NCBI GenBank assembly: GCA_002454335.1
Contig: DKIP01000033.1
Location: forward strand, 31,328-43,831
DNA: 12,504 bases
DNA from: Cytophagaceae bacterium UBA6715
GTDB taxonomy: Bacteria > Bacteroidota > Bacteroidia > Cytophagales > Spirosomataceae
Reading direction: 5' to 3'
A program made the position numbers and the translations under genes. The notes beneath the pieces are model-generated. The model worked only from the letters and a program-made list of their open reading frames with translations. It was not told the origin of the DNA and did no database searches. Numbering within the stretch: the stretch's first letter is position 1; each line of letters begins with the position of its first letter. This document shows positions 5,477 through 12,504 of the stretch, piece after piece.

Positions 5477-6958
5477 CTACAACACATAAATAAATCTTGA
5501 TCCATCCACATCAATCCCCTCAAGCTTCGTACGGCCTTTACGGGCTTCTAATAATTCAGCAGCTTCTTTCGGGTTACTTACTGCTTTGTCATTAATCTTC
5601 GTGATGATGGATCCTTTAGATAAACCATACATTTCCAAGCGGCCATCTGGTAATACCTCGATTACTTTGACACCTGAACTAACATTGAATTTTTCTTTAT
5701 CTGAGCTGCTCAATGCCCCAAATTTAGCGCCCAAGAATTCAGATTTATAGGAATCCCCTGTTTCGCCTTTCAAAATGGAAGTATTACCATCTTTGTTTTT
5801 CAATGTAACAATGAAGTCTTTGTTTTGACCATCGCGGTTAACGGTCACATTTAAAGTTTCACCCGGACGCTTGCGGCCTACGATTTCCATCAACTTCGCC
5901 GATGTCTTCGTTTCCATGCCATCAATTTTCGTAATGACGTCATTGATTTTGATGCCTGCTGCTTTAGCTGCAGAATTTTCAGAGAATCCACCTACGTAAA
6001 CCCCTGTTGATACTTTTAGATCTTTTTCGTCAACTAATTTCGAATTGACTTCCATGATGCTCACGCCCAAGAATCCACGTTGTACGTTACCATATTTGAT
6101 TAAATCGGCGGAAACTTTCTTGACAATGCTTACCGGTACTGCGAAGGAATAACCTGCAAATTGGCCTGTGCGAGAATAAATTGCAGTATTAATTCCGACT
6201 AATTCACCTTTAAGGTTAACTAATGCTCCCCCTGAGTTACCTGGATTCACCGCGGCGTCTGTTTGAATAAAGGATTCTAATGGGTTTACAGCTTTTTCAT
6301 CATCACGGTCAATAATATTTTGACGACCTTTTGCTGAAACGATACCAGCTGTTACGGTCGATTCCAAATTAAATGGATTGCCCACAGCTAATACCCATTC
6401 GCCCACTTTTAAGGCATCCGAATCGCCGAATGTTAAGAAGGGCAAATCGTTTGCTTTAATTTGAATAACTGCCAAATCTGATGATGGATCCGTTGAAATA
6501 ACTTTAGCTTTAAATTCACGTTTGTCATTTAACATCACGGAGATTTCCGTAGCTTCCGCCACAACGTGATTGTTTGTAACGATATACCCATCGGCACTAA
6601 TGATAACTCCAGATCCGGATGCTTCTGCTTGCTGAGGAGCTTGTCGGCGGCCACCTCCGCCAAATGGATCACCAAAACCGCCAAACAAGTCATCGAAAGG
6701 GCTTGAAAACTGGCGCTGTCTCTGTTCTACTTTTGTTTTGATATGAACAACGGCTGGCGTTGTTTTTTCGGCAGCATACGTGAATTCGCCTGGGCTACCT
6801 GCAGCAGTAATATTCGATACATTGCTTGTGAAAGCGGATGGAGAATCACTGAAATTCGATTGATTCCCTAAATTAAGTAATTGATATGCCCCCAAGGTTA
6901 CCCCGCTGGATAATAGGGCGATGACTACATAGGATTTTAATTGATTTTTCATTTCCAT
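5477..6958 (-). CDS. htrA: HtrA/Do-type periplasmic serine protease with two PDZ domains
   Basis: ATP-independent quality-control protease/chaperone of the periplasm that degrades misfolded envelope proteins. The 493 residues begin with a basic start and one hydrophobic segment (about 9-27), a signal peptide or membrane anchor. The trypsin-like domain carries the full triad: His131 in TNNHVV, Asp161 in SSDLAV and Ser242 in GNSGGALVN. Residues 82-112 form a Gly/Gln/Phe-rich loop (LFGGFGDPFGGGG) before the protease core, comparable in place to the LA loop of DegP. PDZ1 lies around 285-390, with GFLGVS at its start; PDZ2 covers about 405-490. The ATG at 6958 and another two codons later are both usable. 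DegP and DegQ types cannot be told apart with certainty. It is divergent from lysS; no consensus -7 box was found upstream, so an alternative sigma factor is possible. Confidence 0.95.
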   Translation of the reverse strand: MEMKNQLKSYVVIALLSSGVTLGAYQLLNLGNQSNFSDSPSAFTSNVSNITAAGSPGEFTYAAEKTTPAVVHIKTKVEQRQRQFSSPFDDLFGGFGDPFGGGGRRQAPQQAEASGSGVIISADGYIVTNNHVVAEATEISVMLNDKREFKAKVISTDPSSDLAVIQIKANDLPFLTFGDSDALKVGEWVLAVGNPFNLESTVTAGIVSAKGRQNIIDRDDEKAVNPLESFIQTDAAVNPGNSGGALVNLKGELVGINTAIYSRTGQFAGYSFAVPVSIVKKVSADLIKYGNVQRGFLGVSIMEVNSKLVDEKDLKVSTGVYVGGFSENSAAKAAGIKINDVITKIDGMETKTSAKLMEIVGRKRPGETLNVTVNRDGQNKDFIVTLKNKDGNTSILKGETGDSYKSEFLGAKFGALSSSDKEKFNVSSGVKVIEVLPDGRLEMYGLSKGSIITKINDKAVSNPKEAAELLEARKGRTKLEGIDVDGSRFIYVL

Positions 6959-7089
6959 CTTGCGATTAGTAAAAGGGTTCTTATTTGATTCACGAATTTA
7001 ATTGAAAATTGGTTTTGTCGACTAAACTCAAATTCGAATTAACAAGTTTTAAGAATTGGAATCAACTTTTATTTGCCAAGAGAAATGGT

Positions 7090-7097
7090 TATTTTTG
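7090..7097 (+). promoter_or_regulatory. -7 box for lysS
   Basis: TATTTTTG is an exact TAnnTTTG match, leaving 27 bases to the lysS ATG. There is no TTG at N19 (7068-7070 reads TTT); the nearest TTG, at 7073-7075, is only 14 bases away. Confidence 0.55.
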
Positions 7098-7124
7098 TAG
7101 CCTCATTTTATCCCTTACATTCTG

Positions 7125-8837
7125 ATGATTTTAAGTGAACAAGAACAGCTGCGTAGACAAAAGCGACAAGAGCTAATGGCCATGGGGATTGACCCATATC
7201 CAGCGGCTGAATATCCGGTAAACGTACATTCGGCAGAAATTTTATCCAATTACTCTCCTGAAAAGGCAAATTATCAGGAAGTTGTTCTTGCAGGTCGCTT
7301 GATGGGTTTCCGGATCATGGGAAATGCATCATTCGCTGAATTGCAGGATGCTGAAGGACGTATTCAATTGTATTTCCGTCGGGATGATTTATGCCCAGGT
7401 GAAGATAAATCCATATACAATACGGTATTTAAAAAGTTGTTGGACATAGGTGATATCATCGGTGTCAAAGGGTATGCATTTACGACGCAAGTAGGGGAGA
7501 TTTCAGTGCATGTTCGTGAGTTTACGCTTTTATCAAAGGCATTGCGACCATTGCCCGTTGTGAAAGAAGCAGATGGACAAACCTATGATGCTTTTTCTGA
7601 CCCTGAAATGCGTTATCGTCAGCGCTATGTTGATTTAATTGTTAATCCTCATGTAAAAGATATTTTCATCAAGCGAGCAAAAATCATTTCTACTATGCGT
7701 GCGATGTTTGATGAACGTGGATGGTTAGAGGTGGAAACACCTGTGTTACAAGCTGTACATGGTGGTGCCTCAGCGCGGCCGTTCAACACGCACCACAATA
7801 CCTTGGACATGCCCCTTTACATGCGTATTGCAAATGAGTTGTATTTAAAGCGTTTGATCGTAGGTGGTTTTGATGGGGTGTATGAATTTGGTAAAATGTT
7901 CCGCAATGAAGGAATGGACCGGACGCATAATCCGGAATTTACTTCTTTGGAATTTTATGTTGCCTACAAAGACTACCATTGGATGATGGATTTGACAGAA
8001 ACCATTTTCCAAACTGTCGCTCAAACTCTACACGGTCAAACCAAATTGCGTGTTGGCGAAAATGACATTGAATTTGCCGGCCCTTATCCGCGCTTGACCA
8101 TTTCAGGTGCAATCCAGCAATATGCAGGTGTGGATGTAGATGCGATGTCAGAAGATGAATTGCGCAAACATTGCCTTAGCTTAGGGATGGAAGTGGATAC
8201 CCAAATGGGAAAAGGTAAGTTGATCGATGAGTTATTTGGTGAAAAGGTAGAGGCCAACTTGATTCAGCCAACTTTCATTACTGATTACCCAGTAGAAATG
8301 TCACCCTTGACAAAGAAACACCGTTCGAAAGAAGGCCTAGTAGAGCGTTTTGAATTATTTGTAAACGGAAAAGAAATTGCAAATGCGTATTCTGAGTTAA
8401 ATGATCCGATCGATCAAAAAGAGCGTTTTGAAGATCAATTGCGTTTAGCTGAAAAAGGAGATGATGAAGCGATGGCGATGGATTACGATTTCTTGCGTTC
8501 ATTGGAATATGCCATGCCACCAACCTCAGGGATTGGAATTGGTATTGACCGATTAACCATGTTAATGACGAATCAAGTTTCGATTCAAGAAGTATTGTTC
8601 TTTCCGCAAATGCGTCCCGAAGTGATCAAAGAAGTTTCAACAGATAGTGAATTTGCCAATGCAGGTGTACCTGAGATTTGGATTCCAGCCCTTCAGAAAA
8701 TGGGTATACTGACATTGGGTCAATTGAAAGAAGCAAATCCAAATAAAGTTTTTAACGACTTAGGAGGTATGCGTAAGAAATTGAAGATTGATGCAGCTTT
8801 GCCTACAAAAGATGAGGTAATCACCTGGATTAGTTAA
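7125..8837 (+). CDS. lysS: Lysyl-tRNA synthetase (class II) with C-terminal extension
   Basis: Charges tRNA-Lys with lysine in the cytosol. The 570 residues comprise an N-terminal OB-fold anticodon domain (about 50-160) and the class II catalytic core. Motif 1 lies around 181-209, motif 2 is FRNEG at 259-263 followed by HNPEFTSLE, and motif 3 is GIGIGIDR at 469-476. Usual bacterial LysRS stops soon after the motif 3 region, near residue 499 here (FPQMRPE). This one continues for about 70 residues. The tail contains GVPEIWIPALQKMGILTLGQ, LKEANPNKVFNDLGGMRKK and a final DEVITWIS, and looks like a small helical, helix-hairpin-helix or SAM-like domain. I recall such tails in Bacteroidota LysRS, so it is probably a lineage trait and not a fusion unique to this genome. 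The ATG at 7125 is the first and fits the family start. Confidence 0.97.
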   Translation: MILSEQEQLRRQKRQELMAMGIDPYPAAEYPVNVHSAEILSNYSPEKANYQEVVLAGRLMGFRIMGNASFAELQDAEGRIQLYFRRDDLCPGEDKSIYNTVFKKLLDIGDIIGVKGYAFTTQVGEISVHVREFTLLSKALRPLPVVKEADGQTYDAFSDPEMRYRQRYVDLIVNPHVKDIFIKRAKIISTMRAMFDERGWLEVETPVLQAVHGGASARPFNTHHNTLDMPLYMRIANELYLKRLIVGGFDGVYEFGKMFRNEGMDRTHNPEFTSLEFYVAYKDYHWMMDLTETIFQTVAQTLHGQTKLRVGENDIEFAGPYPRLTISGAIQQYAGVDVDAMSEDELRKHCLSLGMEVDTQMGKGKLIDELFGEKVEANLIQPTFITDYPVEMSPLTKKHRSKEGLVERFELFVNGKEIANAYSELNDPIDQKERFEDQLRLAEKGDDEAMAMDYDFLRSLEYAMPPTSGIGIGIDRLTMLMTNQVSIQEVLFFPQMRPEVIKEVSTDSEFANAGVPEIWIPALQKMGILTLGQLKEANPNKVFNDLGGMRKKLKIDAALPTKDEVITWIS

Positions 8838-8850
8838 TTGATACCAAATA

Positions 8851-8877
8851 AAAAAGCCTTCCAAAGAAGGCTTTTTT
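8851..8877. terminator. Bidirectional terminator between lysS and the cold shock gene
   Basis: Perfect 11-bp stem AAAAAGCCTTC (8851-8861) with GAAGGCTTTTT (8866-8876), loop CAAA. It has an A-run on the left and a T-run on the right, so it can serve both lysS (stop at 8837) and the convergent cold shock gene (stop at 8962). Confidence 0.92.
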
Positions 8878-8961
8878 ATTTCTCTTTAACTAGAGATCAA
8901 TGGGGCAATACTATATATTGAAATCTACTGATTTGCTCTAATCAAATTAAACGTGCGAAAA

Positions 8962-9156
8962 TTAGATTTTCTTTACGTTGATTGCGTTTGCTCCGCGCTT
9001 TCCATCAGTTACTTCGTAAGATACTGAATCGTTTTCGCGAATAGTAACACCTGAAAGGCCTGTTACGTGTACGAAAATGTCTTCGCCTGTTTGATCGTCA
9101 ACGATGAATCCGAATCCTTTAGTCTCGTTGAAAAATTTTACTTTACCAGTTTGCAT
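8962..9156 (-). CDS. cspA: Cold shock domain protein, CspA family
   Basis: Single-domain RNA chaperone that melts RNA structure, in the cytosol; expected to be induced by cold or to be constitutive, depending on the paralogue. The 64 residues form one complete cold shock domain: GKVKFFN (4-10), RNP1 KGFGFI (13-18), RNP2 DIFVHV (26-31), and the closing KRGANAINVKKI. A complete promoter lies at 9301-9330, so the mRNA has a leader of about 140 bases, much longer than those of neighbouring genes. It shares the bidirectional terminator at 8851-8877 with lysS. Which csp paralogue this is cannot be decided from one copy. Confidence 0.96.
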   Translation of the reverse strand: MQTGKVKFFNETKGFGFIVDDQTGEDIFVHVTGLSGVTIRENDSVSYEVTDGKRGANAINVKKI

Positions 9157-9295
9157 AAAAATAATGTTAAAAAATTAATACTCAAATCGATTGTTCTGCG
9201 CTAGAAGACGAAGCAAACTTTAGGATCAAAACTATAAATAGTGGGAGAAACTAGAGAGGAGAAGTCTGAACTGTGCGTTGAATTAAATCTTTTAA
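9157..9295 (-). promoter_or_regulatory. Long 5' leader of the cold shock gene
   Basis: Inferred untranslated leader from the predicted start of transcription (about 9295) to the ATG. The promoter-proximal half is pyrimidine-rich on the RNA strand (CTTCTCC ... TTTCTCCC, about 9242-9268) and the last 30 bases are A/U-rich. I see only short possible stems. By analogy with E. coli cspA, it may be a temperature-responsive RNA; this is inference. Confidence 0.5.
9227..9234 (-). promoter_or_regulatory. Possible second -7 box for the cold shock gene
   Basis: Minus-strand TAGTTTTG matches TAnnTTTG and would give a 65-base leader. There is no -33 TTG at a suitable distance, so it is weaker than the box at 9301. 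Confidence 0.25.
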
Positions 9296-9300
9296 GTGTT

Positions 9301-9330
9301 CAAATGTAGAAAAAATATAATTGTATGCAA
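9301..9330 (-). promoter_or_regulatory. Complete Bacteroidota -33/-7 promoter for the cold shock gene
   Basis: On the minus strand: TTG (9330-9328), exactly 19 bases, then TACATTTG (9308-9301), a full match to TTG-N19-TAnnTTTG. The only other complete match in the window is ahead of pdhB. Nothing else on this strand lies between it and the cold shock gene. Confidence 0.8.
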
Positions 9331-9468
9331 GCATTTTCTAATTAATTATCAGTTAATTGAAATTTAATTTATACTTTTTTTATATTTTATTAGATTTTAT
9401 TTATTCAATTTTAATTTTTCTTTAAATCACGAAAAAAATCTAATTTTACGTCACCTAAATAAACTGCG
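9331..9468. other. Very AT-rich intergenic tract
   Basis: The right part of the 312-base gap between the cold shock gene and the PspC gene. It is almost entirely A and T, with T-runs and several TTAATT-type steps. No open frame, hairpin or tandem repeat is evident. Near its right end, TAATTTTA at 9441-9448 matches five of the six fixed -7 positions and is the best promoter candidate for the PspC gene (low confidence). Confidence 0.5.
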
Positions 9469-9690
9469 ATGTACAGATTGAAATACTTTGTTGAAAATCA
9501 AGCCTTTGGGGTTTGTACGCGTTTGGGTGAGAAATTTAAAATTTCAACAAGCAGTATTCGCTTGTATTTTATTTACACTTCCTTTTTAACATTAGGATCC
9601 CCCATCATTATCTACTTGATTTTGGCGTTTTGGATGAATATTCGTCGCTATTTACGTCAGCGAAACAATCCATCTGTTTGGGATATTTAA
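9469..9690 (+). CDS. Small PspC-domain membrane protein
   Basis: A 73-residue protein consisting of one PspC domain. FGVCTRLGEKFKISTSSIRL (13-32) is the amphipathic lead, followed by one hydrophobic span at about 31-56 (IYTSFLTLGSPIIIYLILAF) and a basic cytoplasmic tail (RRYLRQR). In Proteobacteria PspC belongs to the phage-shock response of the inner membrane. In Bacteroidota such stand-alone short versions occur, and their role is not established to my knowledge. No pspA or pspB is nearby. Its stop TAA (9688-9690) overlaps the stop of the convergent glycosyltransferase inside the palindrome TTAA. Confidence 0.85.
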   Translation: MYRLKYFVENQAFGVCTRLGEKFKISTSSIRLYFIYTSFLTLGSPIIIYLILAFWMNIRRYLRQRNNPSVWDI

Positions 9691-10691
9691 AATCGGAGCG
9701 CTGAGAATTGTTTTATTTTGCGCACGAAGTAGTCCCAAACAATGCTTCCTCGGTAACTTATCACTTCCTTTTTGTCTAATTCTGCTGCCAAATTTTCTTT
9801 GTATTGCGTAAAGAAAATGTATCCATAAAAGTCCCGATGCGCTTTTAAAATGGCAATGATTTGCATGATTTCTCCTTTAAATAAAAACTGTATTCCTGCC
9901 AATCCGTCAAGAAGCATTCGAGTAAATAATATACCCAAACGTTTTTTAGTAGGGAGGTTCTTATACAATAAAATTAAATTATTGCGGAAATTTAAATAAG
10001 TCTTTTTAGGATTACCTTGGGCTAATGTTCCACCTCCTACATGAAATACTTCGCTTGTTGAGACAGCAGCAATATGGTAGCCTGCACGCTGCATACGCCA
10101 GCAAATGTCTATTTCTTCCATGTGAGCAAAGAAATAGGCGTCAAGTCCACCAACTTCCCAATAGACGTTTGATCGAACCATCAGACAGGCACCTGTTGCC
10201 CAATTGACCAGCGCACTTTCGTATTGATTTGTTTGATTTTCTATCGAGTCAAAGATGCGTCCTCGACAAAATGCATACCCATATCGATCCCAATAGCCTC
10301 CAGCGGCGCCAGCATATTCGAATTTATTAGGCTCTTGATAAGATAATATAAACGGTTGGGCTGCAGCGACATGTGGATTAGCCTGGAAATAGGCTAATAA
10401 ATTTCCAAGCCAATGTTCCTTTGGTTCAATATCCGAGTTCATGAGCACATAATATTCGGCAGCAATTTGTTTGAGTGCAAAATTGTAGCCTCCCGCATAG
10501 CCTAAGTTTTGACTTGATTGAATTAGCTTAACTTGAGGGAATTCTGTTTGTATGAATGCGACTGAATCATCTGTGGAGCCATTGTCTGCTACATAGATTA
10601 CCCCCTCTGGACTTGTAGAGATTACTTTTGGTAGGAATTTCGAGAGAAATGCTTTCCCATTGTAGTTCAATATGACGACAGCTACTGACAT
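9687..10691 (-). CDS. Family 2 glycosyltransferase (GT-A fold, rhamnosyltransferase-like)
   Basis: Transfers a sugar from a nucleotide donor to a surface-glycan or lipid-linked acceptor at the cytoplasmic face of the membrane; donor and acceptor are unknown. The 334 residues begin with VAVVILNYNG (3-12). ADNGSTDDS (35-43) and NLGYAGGYNFAL (62-73) follow, then the metal-binding DxD-like motif MNSDIEP (84-90). The acceptor region has WATGACLMVRS (164-174), EEIDICWRM (192-200) with the likely catalytic acidic residues, and FHVGGGT (216-222). The C-terminal third has hydrophobic stretches (about 253-272) and a basic end, suggesting membrane association. This architecture resembles WbbL-type enzymes. 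The ATG at 10691 is only 5 bases from a -7 box. There are no other glycan genes nearby, so it is not in a polysaccharide cluster. Confidence 0.92.
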   Translation of the reverse strand: MSVAVVILNYNGKAFLSKFLPKVISTSPEGVIYVADNGSTDDSVAFIQTEFPQVKLIQSSQNLGYAGGYNFALKQIAAEYYVLMNSDIEPKEHWLGNLLAYFQANPHVAAAQPFILSYQEPNKFEYAGAAGGYWDRYGYAFCRGRIFDSIENQTNQYESALVNWATGACLMVRSNVYWEVGGLDAYFFAHMEEIDICWRMQRAGYHIAAVSTSEVFHVGGGTLAQGNPKKTYLNFRNNLILLYKNLPTKKRLGILFTRMLLDGLAGIQFLFKGEIMQIIAILKAHRDFYGYIFFTQYKENLAAELDKKEVISYRGSIVWDYFVRKIKQFSALRF

Positions 10692-10696
10692 GCCTA

Positions 10697-10704
10697 CAAA
10701 GGTA
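10697..10704 (-). promoter_or_regulatory. -7 box immediately before the glycosyltransferase ATG
   Basis: Minus-strand TACCTTTG, an exact TAnnTTTG match, separated from the ATG by only 5 bases (TAGGC). If used, the mRNA would have almost no leader. No TTG is found at the -33 distance. Confidence 0.5.
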
Positions 10705-10742
10705 AGGCTTTTCGTTTAATTAGAATTTCTTTGAGAAAGATG

Positions 10743-10750
10743 TATTTTTG
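10743..10750 (+). promoter_or_regulatory. -7 box for the amino acid permease
   Basis: TATTTTTG matches TAnnTTTG exactly and ends 30 bases before the ATG at 10781, the same leader length as for lysS and pdhB. There is no TTG at the -33 distance. Confidence 0.55.
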
Positions 10751-10780
10751 TCCTTTGTTTTAAAAATCAACAAGCATAGT

Positions 10781-12504
10781 ATGATGTGGTCTTCCTTTTT
10801 TCGCAAGAAGTCAATAGATAAAATTATTTCAGACCAACTGGAGATTGAAAAGTTGGAAGGGGGCCAAATGCATCGCAATTTAGGCGTACGTGATTTGACC
10901 TTCATGGGCGTTGCGGCGATTATTGGTGCTAGTATTTTCTCGGCAATTGGACAAGCTTCAGCCAATGGGGGGCCTGCGGTTTCTATGTTGTTTGTTTTTA
11001 CAGCACTAGCCTGCATGTTTACGGCATTTTGTTATGCCCGTTTTGCAGCAACTGTACCTATTAGCGGCAGCGCATATACCTATGCATATACGAGTTTAGG
11101 CGAAATCGTTGCATGGATTTTGGGTTGGAACCTATTACTAGAATATGCCATTTCAAATGTGGCAGTCGCGATTTCTTGGTCAAAATATTTCGTGGATCTT
11201 TTGGAGGGACTTGGCATTCATGTGCCTGAATTTTTGACGATGGATTATTTGTCAGCCAAGCGAGCGTTTGTGGAAGCTGTTCCTCAACTTCAGTCGGGAC
11301 AGTCACTTCAATCGTTATCTGTGAATGTTCGTGAGGGTTACCTAGCATATGAATCAGCTCCAACAATCCTTGGGTGGCATTTTGTAGCCAATTTACCAGC
11401 TTTATTTATTACGGTTGCCATTACGTATTTGGTATATATTGGAATCAAAGAATCAAAAAATACCAATAATGTACTCGTTATTTTGAAGTTATTGGTCATC
11501 GCCATCGTGATTGGAGTAGGGGCATTTTACGTGCAAGTAGAAAACTGGACACCCTTCGCGCCCAATGGTATTTCAGGCGTATTAAAAAGTGTGGCTGCAG
11601 TTTGCTTTGCTTACATAGGCTTTGATTCTATTTCAACGACTGCGGAAGAGTGTGAAAATCCCCAGCGGGATATTCCGAAAGCAATGATGTGGGCTTTGAT
11701 CATTTGCACAACACTGTATGTGTTAGTGACCTTGGTTTTGACAGGAATTGTTCCCTCGGCTCAATTGGCTGGAATCGAAGATCCTTTGGCATTTATGTTC
11801 ATGAAAGTGAATTTAACGGGAGTAGCTGGTATTGTGGCGGCGAGTGCAGTAATAGCCTTGACTAGCGCTTTGTTGGTCTATCAATTGGGCCAGCCGCGTA
11901 TTTGGATGACCATGTCGCGTGATGGATTATTGCCAAAAGCGTTTGCGCGCATTCATCCCAAATATCGTACACCCTCATTTTCAACGATTATGACGGGTGT
12001 TTTGGTGGGGGTACCGGCATTATTTGCCAATTTGGAAGAAGTGATCAACTTGTCTAGCATTGGTACTTTGTTTGCTTTTGTTTTGGTGTGTGCGGGTGTG
12101 TTGATGTTGGACTTAGATCCCGAGAATCAAAAGAAATCGAAGTTTAAGATACCTTATGTGAATGCCTCTATTTGGGTTGGAGTGGCATGGGTAGTTGCCT
12201 TGTATTTATCGCTGCCTGATTCAGCATCGTGGTCTTCTTGGTTTGGTGAAAATTTTAGCGGCGAGGAGAAGGCTGATCATTGGATCATGACAGGTTTCTT
12301 TGTTATTTGGATGGTGCTCGCATTTTTTAGTTTCACCCATCAATTATCGTTAATTCCTGTTTTGGGATTATTGGTCAATTTATATTTGATGACTCAAATG
12401 GGAGCGACAAACTGGGAGCGATTTGCCTATTGGTGTTTAGCCGGGCTTGTTATTTACTTTGGGTATAGCTATCGGAAAAGTGAGTTAAGAGGTAAGAGTG
12501 AAGA
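10781..12504 (+). CDS. APC-superfamily amino acid permease, CAT type (cut by window edge)
   Basis: Multi-pass inner-membrane transporter for amino acids; the substrate is unknown. The frame stays open from the ATG at 10781 to the end of the window, giving 574 residues with no stop. The cytoplasmic N-terminus runs to about residue 40. IIGASIF (47-53) is the unwound part of helix 1, and PISGSAYTYAY (93-103) is the family's consensus amphipathic stretch. A hydrophilic external loop of about 60 residues (139-200) follows helix 4. FAYIGFDSISTTAEE (276-290) with ENPQRDIP (292-299) is the signature around helices 6-7. About a dozen or more hydrophobic segments are present, and the last visible residues (YRKSELRGKSE) look like a basic tail near the true end. 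A second ATG directly follows the first; either could be used. Confidence 0.93.
   Translation, partial: MMWSSFFRKKSIDKIISDQLEIEKLEGGQMHRNLGVRDLTFMGVAAIIGASIFSAIGQASANGGPAVSMLFVFTALACMFTAFCYARFAATVPISGSAYTYAYTSLGEIVAWILGWNLLLEYAISNVAVAISWSKYFVDLLEGLGIHVPEFLTMDYLSAKRAFVEAVPQLQSGQSLQSLSVNVREGYLAYESAPTILGWHFVANLPALFITVAITYLVYIGIKESKNTNNVLVILKLLVIAIVIGVGAFYVQVENWTPFAPNGISGVLKSVAAVCFAYIGFDSISTTAEECENPQRDIPKAMMWALIICTTLYVLVTLVLTGIVPSAQLAGIEDPLAFMFMKVNLTGVAGIVAASAVIALTSALLVYQLGQPRIWMTMSRDGLLPKAFARIHPKYRTPSFSTIMTGVLVGVPALFANLEEVINLSSIGTLFAFVLVCAGVLMLDLDPENQKKSKFKIPYVNASIWVGVAWVVALYLSLPDSASWSSWFGENFSGEEKADHWIMTGFFVIWMVLAFFSFTHQLSLIPVLGLLVNLYLMTQMGATNWERFAYWCLAGLVIYFGYSYRKSELRGKSE

Noticed and set aside
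7031..7040. Palindrome AATTCGAATT between htrA and lysS as an operator
   Set aside because: A single 10-base palindrome in AT-rich DNA is expected by chance, and no second copy was seen nearby.
8888..9257. Nine-base string AACTAGAGA on both sides of the cold shock gene (8888-8896 and 9249-9257)
   Set aside because: A 9-base match without extension is not convincing as a functional repeat or element boundary.
10720..11016. Minus-strand open frame of 98 codons opposite the permease start
   Set aside because: It is antisense to a convincing permease frame, has no recognisable protein features, and crosses the permease promoter.
1..12504. Mobile element, CRISPR array, defence or biosynthetic island
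   Set aside because: No transposase, integrase, tRNA-flanked boundary, spaced direct repeats or clustered unusual genes were seen; the coding content is housekeeping.

Overview
The window looks like chromosomal core sequence from a member of the Bacteroidota, most likely a Cytophagales-type bacterium (the order is an inference). The evidence is: no Shine-Dalgarno-like purine boxes ahead of the starts; repeated -7 boxes of the Bacteroidota type (TAnnTTTG), two of them in the complete TTG-N19-TAnnTTTG form; a lysyl-tRNA synthetase with an extra C-terminal domain; a tiny PspC protein; and an amino acid permease with a long external loop. No tRNA, rRNA, CRISPR array, prophage or transposase gene was seen.

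Layout. 1-569 (-): 5' part of an EamA/DMT transporter that runs off the left edge. 646-2985 (+): compact operon ridA - gltX - 60-residue unknown protein - gatC, joined by a 3-base gap and then overlaps of 1 and 14 bases. 2986-4014 (-): aroB, whose stop codon abuts that of gatC with no base between. 4157-5140 (+): pdhB behind a textbook Bacteroidota promoter. 5138-5468: a gene-free interval with three blocks of a heptamer repeat (TAGTCRC) and two terminators that are inverted, diverged copies of each other. 5477-6958 (-): HtrA/Do-type periplasmic protease. 7125-8837 (+): lysS. 8851-8877: bidirectional terminator. 8962-9156 (-): cold shock protein with a long leader and a textbook promoter at 9301-9330. 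9469-9690 (+): small PspC-domain membrane protein, overlapping the stop of a family 2 glycosyltransferase at 9687-10691 (-). 10781-12504 (+): APC/CAT amino acid permease, open at the right edge.

How the genes relate. gltX and gatC are both part of making Glu-tRNA and of amide repair of mischarged tRNA, and the unknown 60-residue protein is translated between them. lysS, aroB and pdhB are ordinary housekeeping genes. HtrA, PspC and the cold shock protein are envelope or stress proteins, but nothing shows that they are regulated together.

The gene content is ordinary and I do not see a new defence or mobile system. The unexplained structure lies in non-coding DNA: the heptamer and inverted-terminator block between pdhB and htrA, the long cold shock leader, the probably leaderless glycosyltransferase message, and two convergent gene pairs with no room for a terminator. 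Several start codons were placed downstream of the longest open frame because a promoter box lies inside the extension.
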